A DNA stretch of 64,000 bases, from contig NZ_JACLZJ010000001.1 of NCBI RefSeq assembly GCF_014253075.1, forward strand, positions 868,001-932,000. Reading direction: 5' to 3'. This document shows positions 47,080 through 56,202 of the stretch, one piece after another. The stretch is from Ochrobactrum sp. CM-21-5 (GTDB taxonomy: Bacteria > Pseudomonadota > Alphaproteobacteria > Rhizobiales > Rhizobiaceae). The translations under genes and the position numbers were made by a program. Each line of letters begins with the position of its first letter. Position 1 is the stretch's first letter. The notes under the pieces were generated by a model. The model was not told the DNA's origin. It saw only the letters and a program-made list of their open reading frames with translations, and searched no databases.

Positions 47080-48323
47080 GTTTTTTAAAGAAGTCCTTTC
47101 TCGTTCGCCGTAAAATAGACGCGTGGATTCTGGGAGTGGCAGCGGCAGCGATGCCGATACGTATCGGTCTTGGGCCTCTCATACTTTTCGTGTTTTCCTG
47201 CATCGGAATTTATCTCGCCTGCGGGCGACATGCCGCGGCCCGGCTTTTTTCAAGAAAATTCTACATTTTTATTCTGTTATACGCGGCCTGGTCTTTGGGG
47301 CTGATCCTGTTTCGGGGTGAACCGTTCCACGACAATCGCCAGATCGGCTATACGCTTCTGATCGCGGTTTTCGCCTTCGCAGCTCCGGGCATGGTGCTCG
47401 TGCGCGATCCGTTGCGGGCCTATGTGCTCGGGTCGCGGGTGGGCGTTGTCCTCTCTGCATTGGCGGCGATGTTCTTCGCGGTGACGAGTGGCGGGCGCAT
47501 CGGGGTTGGCGGCAATGAAGCCGTTTTCGCTTTTGTCGCCGGGGTTGCAGCGATTTCGTCTGCAATTCCTCTTCGGCAAGCACCTCGTTATCTGGCGAAC
47601 GGTCCGCACTGGCTGGTTCTCGGCCTCGCGACTGTTTTGACATCTGAAACGCGCGCGGTCATCGTTGTCCTGCCTATATTTGCAGCAGTAGAGATCATCA
47701 TCTTTCTGAAGCGTTTCAGCATCAGGAAACAGGGTGCGGTTTACGCCGCACTTGGCGTTGCTTTGGCTGCTCTTATAGTTGTCGGCCCTATCGGGGACGT
47801 TATCGCGAAACGCTTCTCGGGAATGATCGAATATTATGAAACCGGTGATGGTTCGCAGTGGGAAGACAAGTTTTCCGCAGATATTCGGGCAGTGATGTGG
47901 CACAACGCAACCGAAATCATCAGCCAGAATCCTATTGCTGGTGTCGGATCTTATTCTAAAATGGACATGATACGGGAGGCGGCTGGAGAAAACGCACCCA
48001 TGCTGGAGAATTTTCTCCATGTCCACAACACGATCCTCGATGAATTGCTGAACGATGGTGTCATCGGTTTGATGTTTATGGTCGGTGCCTTTCTCGCCAT
48101 ATTCATTCATCTGTGGCGCACGGCGGACAGTTGGGGGATGCGGCGAGCGCTGATTTATTTCGCGGTTGTTAGTGGTAGTTACGGCATGCTGCATAATCCG
48201 TTGCTGCATGAGGTCACGATCGCATCGACGATGTTCTTTCTTGCTGCGTTAAATGCTGCGGCATCGCGCCGGATCATGGCGCTCCGCCGGGCAGGGCTAC
48301 CCTCCGGTTTTCGCGGAAAGTGA
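47076..48323 (+). CDS. O-antigen ligase/polymerase-like membrane protein
   Basis: A 415-aa polytopic protein with about ten hydrophobic helices and a large periplasmic-type loop between about residues 230 and 330. The Wzy_C/WaaL motif region holds H315-V-H317-N318 followed by a hydrophobic stretch, which fits the conserved histidine of ligases. It could ligate or polymerise a glycan made by the neighbours. The start is TTG 47076 in a TTGA overlap with the GT25 gene, so the two are coupled. The base composition looks a little more AT-rich than in flanking housekeeping genes. Confidence 0.82.
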   Translation: MSFLKKSFLVRRKIDAWILGVAAAAMPIRIGLGPLILFVFSCIGIYLACGRHAAARLFSRKFYIFILLYAAWSLGLILFRGEPFHDNRQIGYTLLIAVFAFAAPGMVLVRDPLRAYVLGSRVGVVLSALAAMFFAVTSGGRIGVGGNEAVFAFVAGVAAISSAIPLRQAPRYLANGPHWLVLGLATVLTSETRAVIVVLPIFAAVEIIIFLKRFSIRKQGAVYAALGVALAALIVVGPIGDVIAKRFSGMIEYYETGDGSQWEDKFSADIRAVMWHNATEIISQNPIAGVGSYSKMDMIREAAGENAPMLENFLHVHNTILDELLNDGVIGLMFMVGAFLAIFIHLWRTADSWGMRRALIYFAVVSGSYGMLHNPLLHEVTIASTMFFLAALNAAASRRIMALRRAGLPSGFRGK

Positions 48324-48327
48324 CTCT

Positions 48328-49305
48328 ATGAAAGCGATTGTAACGGGCGCTGCCGGCTTTATCGGCTTTCACACCGCTTTGCGTCTGTTGCATGAGGGCT
48401 GCCAGGTTATCGGTGTCGATAATCTCAATGATTATTATCCGGTCGGGCTGAAGGAAGCGCGCTTGTCAGTCCTGCGGGCGCATCAGGGCTTTCGTTTCGC
48501 CAGGGCCGATATCGCCGATTCGAAGGCTCTCGATGCCGCAATCGGTACAGACAGAGATGCCGATGTCATCGTGCATCTGGCGGCGCAGGCGGGGGTACGC
48601 TATTCCATCGAAAATCCCGCCGCTTATGTCTCCGCCAATGTCATGGGGCAGGTGACTGTCTTCGAAACTGCGCTGAAACTCGATAAGCGTCCGCCGGTGG
48701 TTTATGCCAGTTCGTCGTCTGTCTATGGTGCGAATGAGAAAATTCCATTCAGCGAAGGCGATCCGGTCGATCACCCCGTATCTGTCTATGCGGCGACCAA
48801 GCGGGCTGGCGAATTGCTGGCCTTTTCCTACAGGCAGGTGCACAGGCTCCGCGCGACCGGGCTGCGCTTTTTCACGGTCTACGGTCCGTTCGGACGTCCG
48901 GATATGGCGCCCTGGCTCTTCACATCGGCCATATTGAAGGGCGAGCCGATCCACGTCTTCAACAACGGCGAAATGCAGCGCGATTTCACCTTCGTTGACG
49001 ATATTGTCAGCGGTGTCGTCGGGGCGGTGAAGCGTATTCTTGAGAAGCCGGAATACACCGCGCCCGTTTATAATCTTGGCAACAGTCGCCCTGTCATGCT
49101 GGACGATTTCATCGCCGCAATCGAGAAGGCGACGGGCCGGGAGGCTATCCGCAAGCCGGAGCCAATGCCCGCAACCGATGTGCCGCACACCTGTGCCGAT
49201 ATTTCTCTTGCTGCCCGCGATCTGGGTTTCAGGCCCAAAACCACGCTCGATGAAGGTATCCCTTTGTTTGTGGAGTGGTTTCGCGGTTATAATGGAGAGC
49301 GATGA
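48328..49305 (+). CDS. NAD-dependent epimerase (UDP-glucuronate 4-epimerase-like)
   Basis: A 325-aa extended short-chain dehydrogenase with the NAD-binding GxxGxxG at G7-G10-G13 (VTGAAGFIG) and the catalytic Y154-x3-K158 (YAATK). The order VDNLNDYY, AAQAGVRYSIENP and FTVYGPFGRPDMA resembles UDP-glucuronate/galacturonate epimerases that supply sugars for polysaccharides. It begins 4 nt past the ligase gene and ends overlapping the dciA-like ATG (ATGA). The sugar specificity is inferred only from the family. Confidence 0.88.
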   Translation: MKAIVTGAAGFIGFHTALRLLHEGCQVIGVDNLNDYYPVGLKEARLSVLRAHQGFRFARADIADSKALDAAIGTDRDADVIVHLAAQAGVRYSIENPAAYVSANVMGQVTVFETALKLDKRPPVVYASSSSVYGANEKIPFSEGDPVDHPVSVYAATKRAGELLAFSYRQVHRLRATGLRFFTVYGPFGRPDMAPWLFTSAILKGEPIHVFNNGEMQRDFTFVDDIVSGVVGAVKRILEKPEYTAPVYNLGNSRPVMLDDFIAAIEKATGREAIRKPEPMPATDVPHTCADISLAARDLGFRPKTTLDEGIPLFVEWFRGYNGER

Positions 49306-49829
49306 ACAAGCCCTCTTCCAAGCGCGGATTCCGTCCGCTGGCCGATATGGCGTCGGGTCTGGTCGATCCGATGCTGCAAAAGCGTGCCGGTATCAATCTG
49401 GCGCTGCTTCAGTCATGGGAGGATATCGTCGGGCCGGCTATCGGGGCCTCATCGCGTCCGCTGCGTATCATGTGGCCGCGACGGCTCCATGAAGACGATC
49501 CGTTTAAACCGGCAACGCTGATTATAGCCTGCGAAGGTTTTGCGGCTTTACAGATTCAGCATGAGACGGGCGAGATCATCAGCCGTGTTAACGGGTTCCT
49601 CGGCTTTTCGGCAATCGGGCGCATCCGTATCGAGCAGAAACCTCCGGTCTTGCCGGTGAAGCGCAGAATGAAACGTCTTGCGGCGCTAGGGCCCGCCGAA
49701 GAACGCCGTATCGACAAGGCCACCGATGGTATTGAAGACGATGCGCTTCGTGCGGCTCTTGCGCGGCTTGGCAAGAACATTCTGGCGGAAAAACGTGCAG
49801 CCGACAGGAAAGGCAATCCGGAAAAATGA
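49302..49829 (+). CDS. DUF721 (DciA-like) protein
   Basis: A 175-aa protein of the DUF721/DciA family, which in many bacteria loads the replicative helicase DnaB. The SWEDIVGPAIG and ACEGFAALQIQHE segments are typical; the C-terminal third is basic and probably disordered. It starts with ATG in an ATGA overlap with the epimerase and precedes dsbA by a 223-nt gap that holds no gene. Its partner dnaB is at the other end of the window. Confidence 0.85.
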   Translation: MNKPSSKRGFRPLADMASGLVDPMLQKRAGINLALLQSWEDIVGPAIGASSRPLRIMWPRRLHEDDPFKPATLIIACEGFAALQIQHETGEIISRVNGFLGFSAIGRIRIEQKPPVLPVKRRMKRLAALGPAEERRIDKATDGIEDDALRAALARLGKNILAEKRAADRKGNPEK

Positions 49830-50052
49830 CTTTTCACGGTGGACGTCCGCACGGTTCCGCAAAGCGAAACTGTCGGGCTGCCATAAATTTGATGCAAGGC
49901 TTGAGCAGGTTCAGGTAAAACACAGAGCGGTTTTCGCTTCCCGGAAGGCAAAAAGGCTGCGTTCTGACTTTCATGTGAACGCTGCGGGTCTGGCGAATAG
50001 CGATTTGCCGCTTTAGATTGTATGTCGAAGTCAACTATTCAAACAGGACTGG

Positions 50053-50718
50053 ATGATTCGGATGCCTGCAGCGCTTAATCGCAGACATGTCATTTCTCTC
50101 GCTGGGGCGGCTGCTGCCGGGCTGGCATTCGCAGGAAACGCCAGCGCCCAATCGGTGCGCGATCCGGAAGGCACAGTGGATGCCGCCAAGATTGCGGAGC
50201 CTGGCAAGCTCAAGGACATGGTCTATGGCAAGGCGGACGCGCCTGTTACCATCGTTGAATATGCGTCGCTGACGTGCCCGCACTGTGCGGATTTCACGCT
50301 CCAGACATTCCCGAAAATCAAGGAAAAATATATCGATACGGGCAAGGCGCGGCTGATCTTCCGCGAATTCCCGTTTGACCCGCGCGCAACGGCGGCCTTC
50401 ATGCTGGCGCGCTGCGCTCCGGAAGACCGTTATTTCCCGATGATCGACGTCTTCTTCAAGCAGCAGCAGCAGTGGGCTGTGGCCGAAGACGGCGAAGCGG
50501 CACTCCTTCAGATCGCGAAACTTGCCGGTTTTACACAGGAGTCCTTCAAGGCTTGCTTGACGAACCAGCAACTTCTCGATGATGTGAGAGCAACGATGGA
50601 GCGTGGATCGAAGGATTTCGGTATCAGTGCGACCCCGACATTCTTCATTAACGGACAAAAATACGCGGGAGCCCTTTCGGTTGACGAAATGTCGGCGATC
50701 ATCGACAAGCTTCTCTGA
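50053..50718 (+). CDS. DsbA family thiol oxidoreductase with twin-arginine-type signal
   Basis: A 221-aa periplasmic thioredoxin-fold protein with active site C75-PH-C78 in LTCPHCADF and the cis-Pro loop SATPTFFING. The N-terminus LNRRHVISLAGAAAAG has paired arginines before a hydrophobic core and an ASA cleavage site, suggesting Tat-dependent export. Two more cysteines (in LARCAPED and KACLTNQ) are present, as in other alphaproteobacterial DsbA-2 proteins. ATG 50062 is an alternative start. It is followed by its own terminator and then smc. Confidence 0.9.
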   Translation: MIRMPAALNRRHVISLAGAAAAGLAFAGNASAQSVRDPEGTVDAAKIAEPGKLKDMVYGKADAPVTIVEYASLTCPHCADFTLQTFPKIKEKYIDTGKARLIFREFPFDPRATAAFMLARCAPEDRYFPMIDVFFKQQQQWAVAEDGEAALLQIAKLAGFTQESFKACLTNQQLLDDVRATMERGSKDFGISATPTFFINGQKYAGALSVDEMSAIIDKLL

Positions 50719-50735
50719 TCCGTTTTCCTGTACAG

Positions 50736-50765
50736 AAAGCGGGCGCTTCTCTGCGCCCGCTTTTT
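50736..50765 (+). terminator. Intrinsic terminator between dsbA and smc
   Basis: An 11-bp perfect stem (50736-50746 with 50753-50763) with a 6-nt loop ends in TTTTT at 50761-50765. It separates dsbA from smc 18 nt past the dsbA stop. Confidence 0.93.
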
Positions 50766-50799
50766 GCGTTTCCGAATTATATTCAGGAGGGGCCAGCTA

Positions 50800-53700
50800 A
50801 TGCGCTTCTCCAAGCTGCGTCTTCTCGGTTTCAAATCCTTCGTCGAGCCTATGGAGTTCGTGATCGAAAACGGGCTGACGGGCGTGGTTGGGCCGAATGG
50901 CTGCGGAAAGTCCAACCTGGTCGAAGCACTGCGCTGGGTGATGGGTGAAAACTCATACAAGAACATGCGCGCTTCCGGCATGGACGATGTCATTTTCTCC
51001 GGCTCCGGCACGCGCCCGGCGCGCAATACGGCGGAAGTCACGCTTTTCCTCGACAATTCCGACCGCACTGCGCCGCCTGCTTATAATGATGCGGATGAAC
51101 TGCAGGTCTCGCGCCGCATCGAGCGTGAATCCGGTTCGGTCTATCGCATCAACGGCAAGGAAGCCCGCGCCAAGGACGTGCAGCTGCTTTTCGCCGATCA
51201 ATCGACGGGCGCGCGTTCGCCATCCATGGTCGGGCAGGGGCGCATCGGCGAACTCATTCAGGCCAAGCCACAGGCCCGCCGCGCGCTTCTGGAAGAAGCG
51301 GCCGGGATTTCGGGTCTGCACACCCGGCGTCACGAAGCGGAACTGCGCCTGCGCGCGGCCGAAACCAATCTTGAGCGGCTGGAGGATGTGGTCGGCGAGC
51401 TTGGAAGCCAGATCGAAAGCCTGAAGCGTCAGGCGCGGCAGGCCAATCGTTTCAAGTCGCTTTCAGCTGACATTCGCCGCGCGGAAGCAGCACTTCTCCA
51501 TTTGCGCTGGACGCAGGCCAAGTCACAGGAGGCCGAAGCGCAAAGCGCGCTGGCGCAGGCGACATCCGCAGTTGGTGACATGGCGCAGGTGCAGATGCAC
51601 GCCGCACGCGATCAGGCGATCGGCGCGCACAAGCTGCCGGAATTGCGCGACGCGGAGGCAAAGGCCGCTGCCGCTTTGCAGCGCCTGTCCATTGCCCGCA
51701 CGCAGCTTGACGAGGAGGGAGAACGCATCCGTGCCCGCCGGGCAGAGCTGATGAAGCGGCTGGAACAACTGACCGCTGACATCGCGCGTGAAGAACAGAT
51801 GGTGCGCGAGAACGCGGACATTCTGACGCGGCTTGACGAGGAAGAGCAGGAACTGGTCGCTTCCAATGAAGCATCGGGCGAGCGCGACGAGGAATTGCGC
51901 TCATTGTTCGAGGAAGCTGAAATCCGGTTGACTGACAGCGAAGGCGCGCTGGCGCGTGTGACGGCGGAACGTGCGGAAGCTGCCGCCGAACGGGCACAGA
52001 TCGAACGGGCTTTGAAAGAAACGCAGGATCGTCGTGACCGTCTGGCCGTCCAGATGGAAAATATCGAACGCGATATTGCTGCGGTTGTCGAGCAGATCGG
52101 CGGATTGTTCGATCCGGCGGAAAAGCAGGTGATGGTTGATGCCTGCGCCGAGGCGTTGGCGGCTGCAGAAGAAGCGGTCATCGCGGCTGAAGAACGGGTT
52201 GCGGATGCGCGTGAAGCGGAAGCGGCCAGTCGTCAGCCATTGAGTGAAGCGCGCACGGAACTGAACCGCATCGAAACAGAAGCGCAGACGCTGGCGCGTA
52301 TTCTCAATGCCGGGGAAACGGGTCAGTTTCCTCCCGTGGTGGAGGAATTGCGGGTCGAGAAGGGTTATGAAATCGCGCTGGGCGCAGCGCTTGGCGAAGA
52401 CCTTGACGCCGCAAGCGATGACAATGCGCCGGTTTACTGGACCTATAACCCTGCCGCCGAGACAGACCCCGCTTTGCCGCAGGGGGTGACGCCGCTTGAC
52501 CGGCTGGTGGATGGGCCGCAGCAATTGCGCCGCAGACTGGCGCAGGTCGGTGTCGTGTCGGATGCCGATGGCAAGCGCTTGCAAGCGGCTTTGCGCCCCG
52601 GCCAGCGGCTCGTCAGCAAGGCTGGCGCCTTGTGGCGCTGGGACGGCTATACGGCGAGCGCCGATGCACCGACGCCCGCCGCGCAACGCCTTGCCCAGAA
52701 GAATCGTCTTGCCGAACTCGAGCAGGAAACGACCAGCGCGCAAGAGCGCGTACAGAATGCCGAACAGGCTGTGCAGCAGGCGGAATTGGCCCTACGCGAA
52801 GCTGTCGAGCATGAGCGCATCGCCCGCGATCAATGGCGCGCCAACCAGCGCAAGCTCGATGATGCACGCGAAACTCTGGCGGCGGCAGAGCGTGCGGCCG
52901 GTCAGCTTGCGACACGGCGGTCCGCGCTGGATGAATCCAAGGCGCGGCTTGAAGAGAATCTCGAAGAAGCGCAAATACGCGCTGTGGAAGCCGAAGACCG
53001 CCTCAATGAGATGCCGGATCTGGAGGCAATTGCGCAGCGCCTTTCAGCACTCGTAAACGAGGTGCAGTCCGACCGCGCCGCATTGGCGGAAGCGCGTGCC
53101 GCCTATGAAGGTCAGCGCCGCGATGCGGATGCAAGGCTGCGCCGTCTGGATATGATCGCGCTGGAACGCCGAAACTGGAAATCACGCGCAGAAAACGCGG
53201 ACCGCCAGATTGCAGCGCTCAATGATCGCCGGACCGAAACCGCAGACGAAGCCGAGGCTGTAGCCGAAGCGCCGGATGAGATCGAGAGCCGTCGCCGTGC
53301 GCTTTTGGACGAACTTTCTGAAGCCGACAGCCGCCGCAAGCTGGCAGGTGATATCCTGGCCGAGGCCGAAGCCGCACAGGCTGAACTCGACAAGGCAGCG
53401 ACGCTTGCGATCCAGCATCTGGCATCGAGCCGCGAGCAGCGGGCGCGTGCGGAGGAGCGGCTGACGGCAGCTGAAGAACGCCGGAAGGATACCGAGGCAC
53501 GCATCTTCGAGGCGTTGAATTGCGCGCCGCATGAGGCAATCCGCCAGACAGGTCTCAAGCCAGATGACGCCATGCCCGACCCTGATCAGCTCGAACGTCA
53601 GCTTGAACGGCTCAAGATCGAGCGCGAGCGGCTGGGTGCGGTCAATCTGCGCGCGGAAGAAGAAAGTGAAGAGCTGGCAGGTCGCCTCGACGCTATCGTT

Positions 53701-54258
53701 TCGGAGCGCGAGGACATTATCGAGGCGATCAAGAAGCTACGTCAGGCGATCCAGAGCTTGAACCGGGAGGGCCGCGAGCGCCTGCTGGCGGCTTTCGATG
53801 TGGTGAATGTCCAGTTCCAGCGCCTGTTTACGCATCTTTTCGGCGGCGGAACGGCGGAATTGCAATTGATCGAGAGCGACGATCCGCTGGAAGCCGGGCT
53901 TGAAATTCTCGCTCGCCCCCCCGGCAAGAAACCGCAGACCATGACGCTGCTTTCCGGCGGCGAGCAAGCGCTGACAGCCATGGCGCTGATCTTCGCCGTG
54001 TTCCTAACCAATCCTGCGCCGATCTGTGTGCTGGACGAAGTGGACGCGCCGCTCGATGACCATAATGTCGAGCGCTATTGCAATCTGATGGATGAAATGG
54101 CCGCTTCGACCGAAACTCGGTTTGTAATCATCACCCATAATCCTATTACCATGGCGCGCATGAACCGCCTGTTCGGCGTGACGATGGGTGAGCAGGGCGT
54201 GAGCCAGCTCGTCTCTGTCGATCTTCAGACGGCGGAACGCCTGCGCGAGGCAAGCTGA
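50800..54258 (+). CDS. smc: Chromosome segregation ATPase SMC
   Basis: SMC dimers with ScpA/ScpB organise and segregate the chromosome. The 1,152-aa protein has the N-terminal Walker A GPNGCGKSN and the MGE signature, a long coiled coil, a hinge around residues 500-650, and a second coiled coil. The C-terminal head has the ABC signature LLSGGEQAL (about residue 1050) and Walker B VLDEVDAPLDDHN. AGGAGGGG precedes ATG 50800; the open frame back to 50764 crosses the terminator and is not used. Confidence 0.97.
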   Translation: MRFSKLRLLGFKSFVEPMEFVIENGLTGVVGPNGCGKSNLVEALRWVMGENSYKNMRASGMDDVIFSGSGTRPARNTAEVTLFLDNSDRTAPPAYNDADELQVSRRIERESGSVYRINGKEARAKDVQLLFADQSTGARSPSMVGQGRIGELIQAKPQARRALLEEAAGISGLHTRRHEAELRLRAAETNLERLEDVVGELGSQIESLKRQARQANRFKSLSADIRRAEAALLHLRWTQAKSQEAEAQSALAQATSAVGDMAQVQMHAARDQAIGAHKLPELRDAEAKAAAALQRLSIARTQLDEEGERIRARRAELMKRLEQLTADIAREEQMVRENADILTRLDEEEQELVASNEASGERDEELRSLFEEAEIRLTDSEGALARVTAERAEAAAERAQIERALKETQDRRDRLAVQMENIERDIAAVVEQIGGLFDPAEKQVMVDACAEALAAAEEAVIAAEERVADAREAEAASRQPLSEARTELNRIETEAQTLARILNAGETGQFPPVVEELRVEKGYEIALGAALGEDLDAASDDNAPVYWTYNPAAETDPALPQGVTPLDRLVDGPQQLRRRLAQVGVVSDADGKRLQAALRPGQRLVSKAGALWRWDGYTASADAPTPAAQRLAQKNRLAELEQETTSAQERVQNAEQAVQQAELALREAVEHERIARDQWRANQRKLDDARETLAAAERAAGQLATRRSALDESKARLEENLEEAQIRAVEAEDRLNEMPDLEAIAQRLSALVNEVQSDRAALAEARAAYEGQRRDADARLRRLDMIALERRNWKSRAENADRQIAALNDRRTETADEAEAVAEAPDEIESRRRALLDELSEADSRRKLAGDILAEAEAAQAELDKAATLAIQHLASSREQRARAEERLTAAEERRKDTEARIFEALNCAPHEAIRQTGLKPDDAMPDPDQLERQLERLKIERERLGAVNLRAEEESEELAGRLDAIVSEREDIIEAIKKLRQAIQSLNREGRERLLAAFDVVNVQFQRLFTHLFGGGTAELQLIESDDPLEAGLEILARPPGKKPQTMTLLSGGEQALTAMALIFAVFLTNPAPICVLDEVDAPLDDHNVERYCNLMDEMAASTETRFVIITHNPITMARMNRLFGVTMGEQGVSQLVSVDLQTAERLREAS

Positions 54259-54283
54259 TAAAGGCATCCGGGAAAGGGCGGCA

Positions 54284-55177
54284 ATGAGTGGGGATCACAA
54301 TCATGCGGATGTAAGCAATACACCGATGCCGCGCCTGTGGATTGCCCTGGGGCTGACCGGCTGTTTCATGATCGCCGAAATCATCGGCAGTTTCATCACG
54401 GGCAGCCTCGCGCTTCTTTCCGATGCCATGCATATGGCGACCGATAGTTTTGCGCTGGTGCTGGCGCTTGTCGCGATCTATCTTGGCCGCCGTCCAGCCG
54501 ATATTTTCCGCACCTACGGTTATTCGCGGTTCGAAATTCTGGCCGCGGCGTTCAACGCGGTCCTGCTACTTGGCGTCGCGTTTTATATTCTCTATGAAGC
54601 CTATGAGCGGCTATCCCAGCCCGCGGATGTGCAGTCGGTCGGCATGCTCGTCGTCGCCATCGTCGGCCTGATCGTCAATCTTATTTCGATGCGGGTGCTG
54701 GCGGGCCACAAGGATGAAAGCCTCAATGTCAAAGGTGCTTATCTGGAAGTCTGGGCGGATATGCTCGGCTCGATCGGCGTCATTGCCGGCGCAATCGTCA
54801 TCTATCTGACCGGGTGGGAATGGGTGGATTCGCTGATCGCGGTCGGCATCGGCTTCATGGTCTTTCCGCGCACCTGGGTTCTGCTCAAGGAATGCATCAA
54901 TATTCTACTTGAAGGCGTGCCCGCGGGCGTCGACCTCAAGCAACTCGAAACCGCCATTCTTGCGGTTCCCGGTGTTGCATCGATCCACGATCTGCATGTC
55001 TGGTCGCTGACCAAGAACCAGCATTCGCTGACCGCCCATATTGTTCTGGCCCAGAAGGCCAATGGGGAAACGGTTCGTCAAGGCGTGGAGCATGTCTTGC
55101 AGGAACAATATGATCTGCACCACACCACCTTGCAGACCGAAACAGTGAACTGCGCTCGGAAAGAGCTTATTCACTGA
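54284..55177 (+). CDS. Cation diffusion facilitator (Zn/Co/Cd efflux family)
   Basis: A 297-aa CDF transporter with six predicted membrane helices and a cytoplasmic C-terminal domain containing the DLHVWSLT metal-sensing segment. The helix-2 site is intact (D47, H50, D54 in SDAMHMATD), but in helix 5 the usual first histidine is a glutamate (E155) before D159 (LEVWADMLGS). The N-terminus has one short HNH. It begins 25 nt after smc and may be co-transcribed; a hairpin follows the stop. Confidence 0.9.
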   Translation: MSGDHNHADVSNTPMPRLWIALGLTGCFMIAEIIGSFITGSLALLSDAMHMATDSFALVLALVAIYLGRRPADIFRTYGYSRFEILAAAFNAVLLLGVAFYILYEAYERLSQPADVQSVGMLVVAIVGLIVNLISMRVLAGHKDESLNVKGAYLEVWADMLGSIGVIAGAIVIYLTGWEWVDSLIAVGIGFMVFPRTWVLLKECINILLEGVPAGVDLKQLETAILAVPGVASIHDLHVWSLTKNQHSLTAHIVLAQKANGETVRQGVEHVLQEQYDLHHTTLQTETVNCARKELIH

Positions 55178-55180
55178 CAG

Positions 55181-55219
55181 AAACGGCCCGTCGCAACCGA
55201 AGTCACGACGGACCGTTTT
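55181..55219 (+). terminator. Interrupted hairpin after the CDF gene
   Basis: AAACGG (55181-55186) pairs with CCGTTT (55213-55218), and after one mismatch CCGTCG (55188-55193) pairs with CGACGG (55206-55211) around a 12-nt loop. The TTTT at 55216-55219 lies at the 3' base. It begins 4 nt past the CDF stop. Confidence 0.65.
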
Positions 55220-55780
55220 CCGGTTCCGCGACAAACCGGCGGAGCCGAAAGAAAGATTCCAGAGCGCGCGAAACGGGCCTGTCTGCCGCGCAATGCCCGA
55301 AAACAAAGACTGAGAGCATATTCGAGCTCAAAGCACGTATCGTCTACGCAGGAAAATTAGTCCGTTGGACTGATTTGTGATCCTGCTTCGATGCGTTGGC
55401 CCATCACGTGCAACGTTTCATCCCGGTCTTTTCAATAGTCAGCAATCTCGTGGTTGCGCCTCACCAGAAACGCTTAGCCTCAGCCTCCCGCATTCATAGG
55501 ATCCGCGCAATGCCGCGACTCGGCTCACAATGCGCTTCATGCCGATCAATTACCTGAACAATATGCAGCGGTAATTGTACTGAAAATTCCGAAGAACACA
55601 ACCATACAGAGAACTTGATGTGATTTCCTATATGAAAAAGGGAATTGCTGAGGGCCAGCGGTATGACGAGCAGCCGCCAAACTCGTTTGCATGCGTGGAG
55701 CTGCGAGGATGGAGGAACAAGCCGAGATTGCTCGCACAGCGCTCCTGAAATCATGCAAAAAGTAAGCAATTCAAGGACTT
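55220..55780. other. Non-coding stretch downstream of the CDF gene
   Basis: I see no convincing gene in these 560 nt. Around 55285-55320 the motif GAAAACAAAGACTGAGAGCAT resembles the spacer of the palindromic repeat at 23252-23352, so a decayed copy may be present. Short frames on the minus strand (55494-55769 and 55546-55758) lack ribosome-binding sites and family features. Confidence 0.5.
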
Positions 55781-56050
55781 CTTTATTACACGAAATTAGT
55801 AAGTTCTAATAAATAATATCGTTTAATTATGAATTAGAATAAAGTAAATAATTGCATTATTGCGACATGCTCCTCTTAAATTTGGGATTTAAGCGAATAA
55901 TTTTGAAATTATATTGAATTATTGGATTTGATGTGAAATTTAATAAGATATTGGTTACTGATAATTACTTGCAACTAATATAGTTACCCTATTTTTGTTA
56001 TATTATGAGGTGTATATAATATTATATATTTATTATATTTACTCAATTTT
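55781..56050. promoter_or_regulatory. Extremely AT-rich region upstream of the autotransporter
   Basis: About 270 nt with very low GC (9 of 60 bases G or C in 55801-55860), rich in TA steps and near-palindromic AT runs, including TATATAATATTATATATT. The surrounding genes are close to 57% GC by eye. It holds no gene. It is the likely promoter region of the autotransporter and has the composition bound by xenogeneic silencers. Confidence 0.7.
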
Positions 56051-56202
56051 GGGTGGAGTGACGCTGACGGGGAGGGTGGAATTGCATCTGAACAAAACAT
56101 TCTGGTTTCAGGCGGGTCTCAGCCAGTCGGAGCAGTATTCAGTTTAAATCGGCGGTTTTTCGACAGACTAAGCCGATCTCTATACACAAGCAGGAGTTGA
56201 TA

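Noticed and set aside
46294-49305. A genomic island with mobile-element borders
   Set aside because: No integrase, transposase, tRNA target or flanking direct repeats were seen; the insertion idea rests only on gene order.
55494-55769. Short minus-strand frames (91 and 70 codons) in the gap before the autotransporter
   Set aside because: No ribosome-binding site, poor composition and no recognisable motif; considered chance frames in non-coding DNA.
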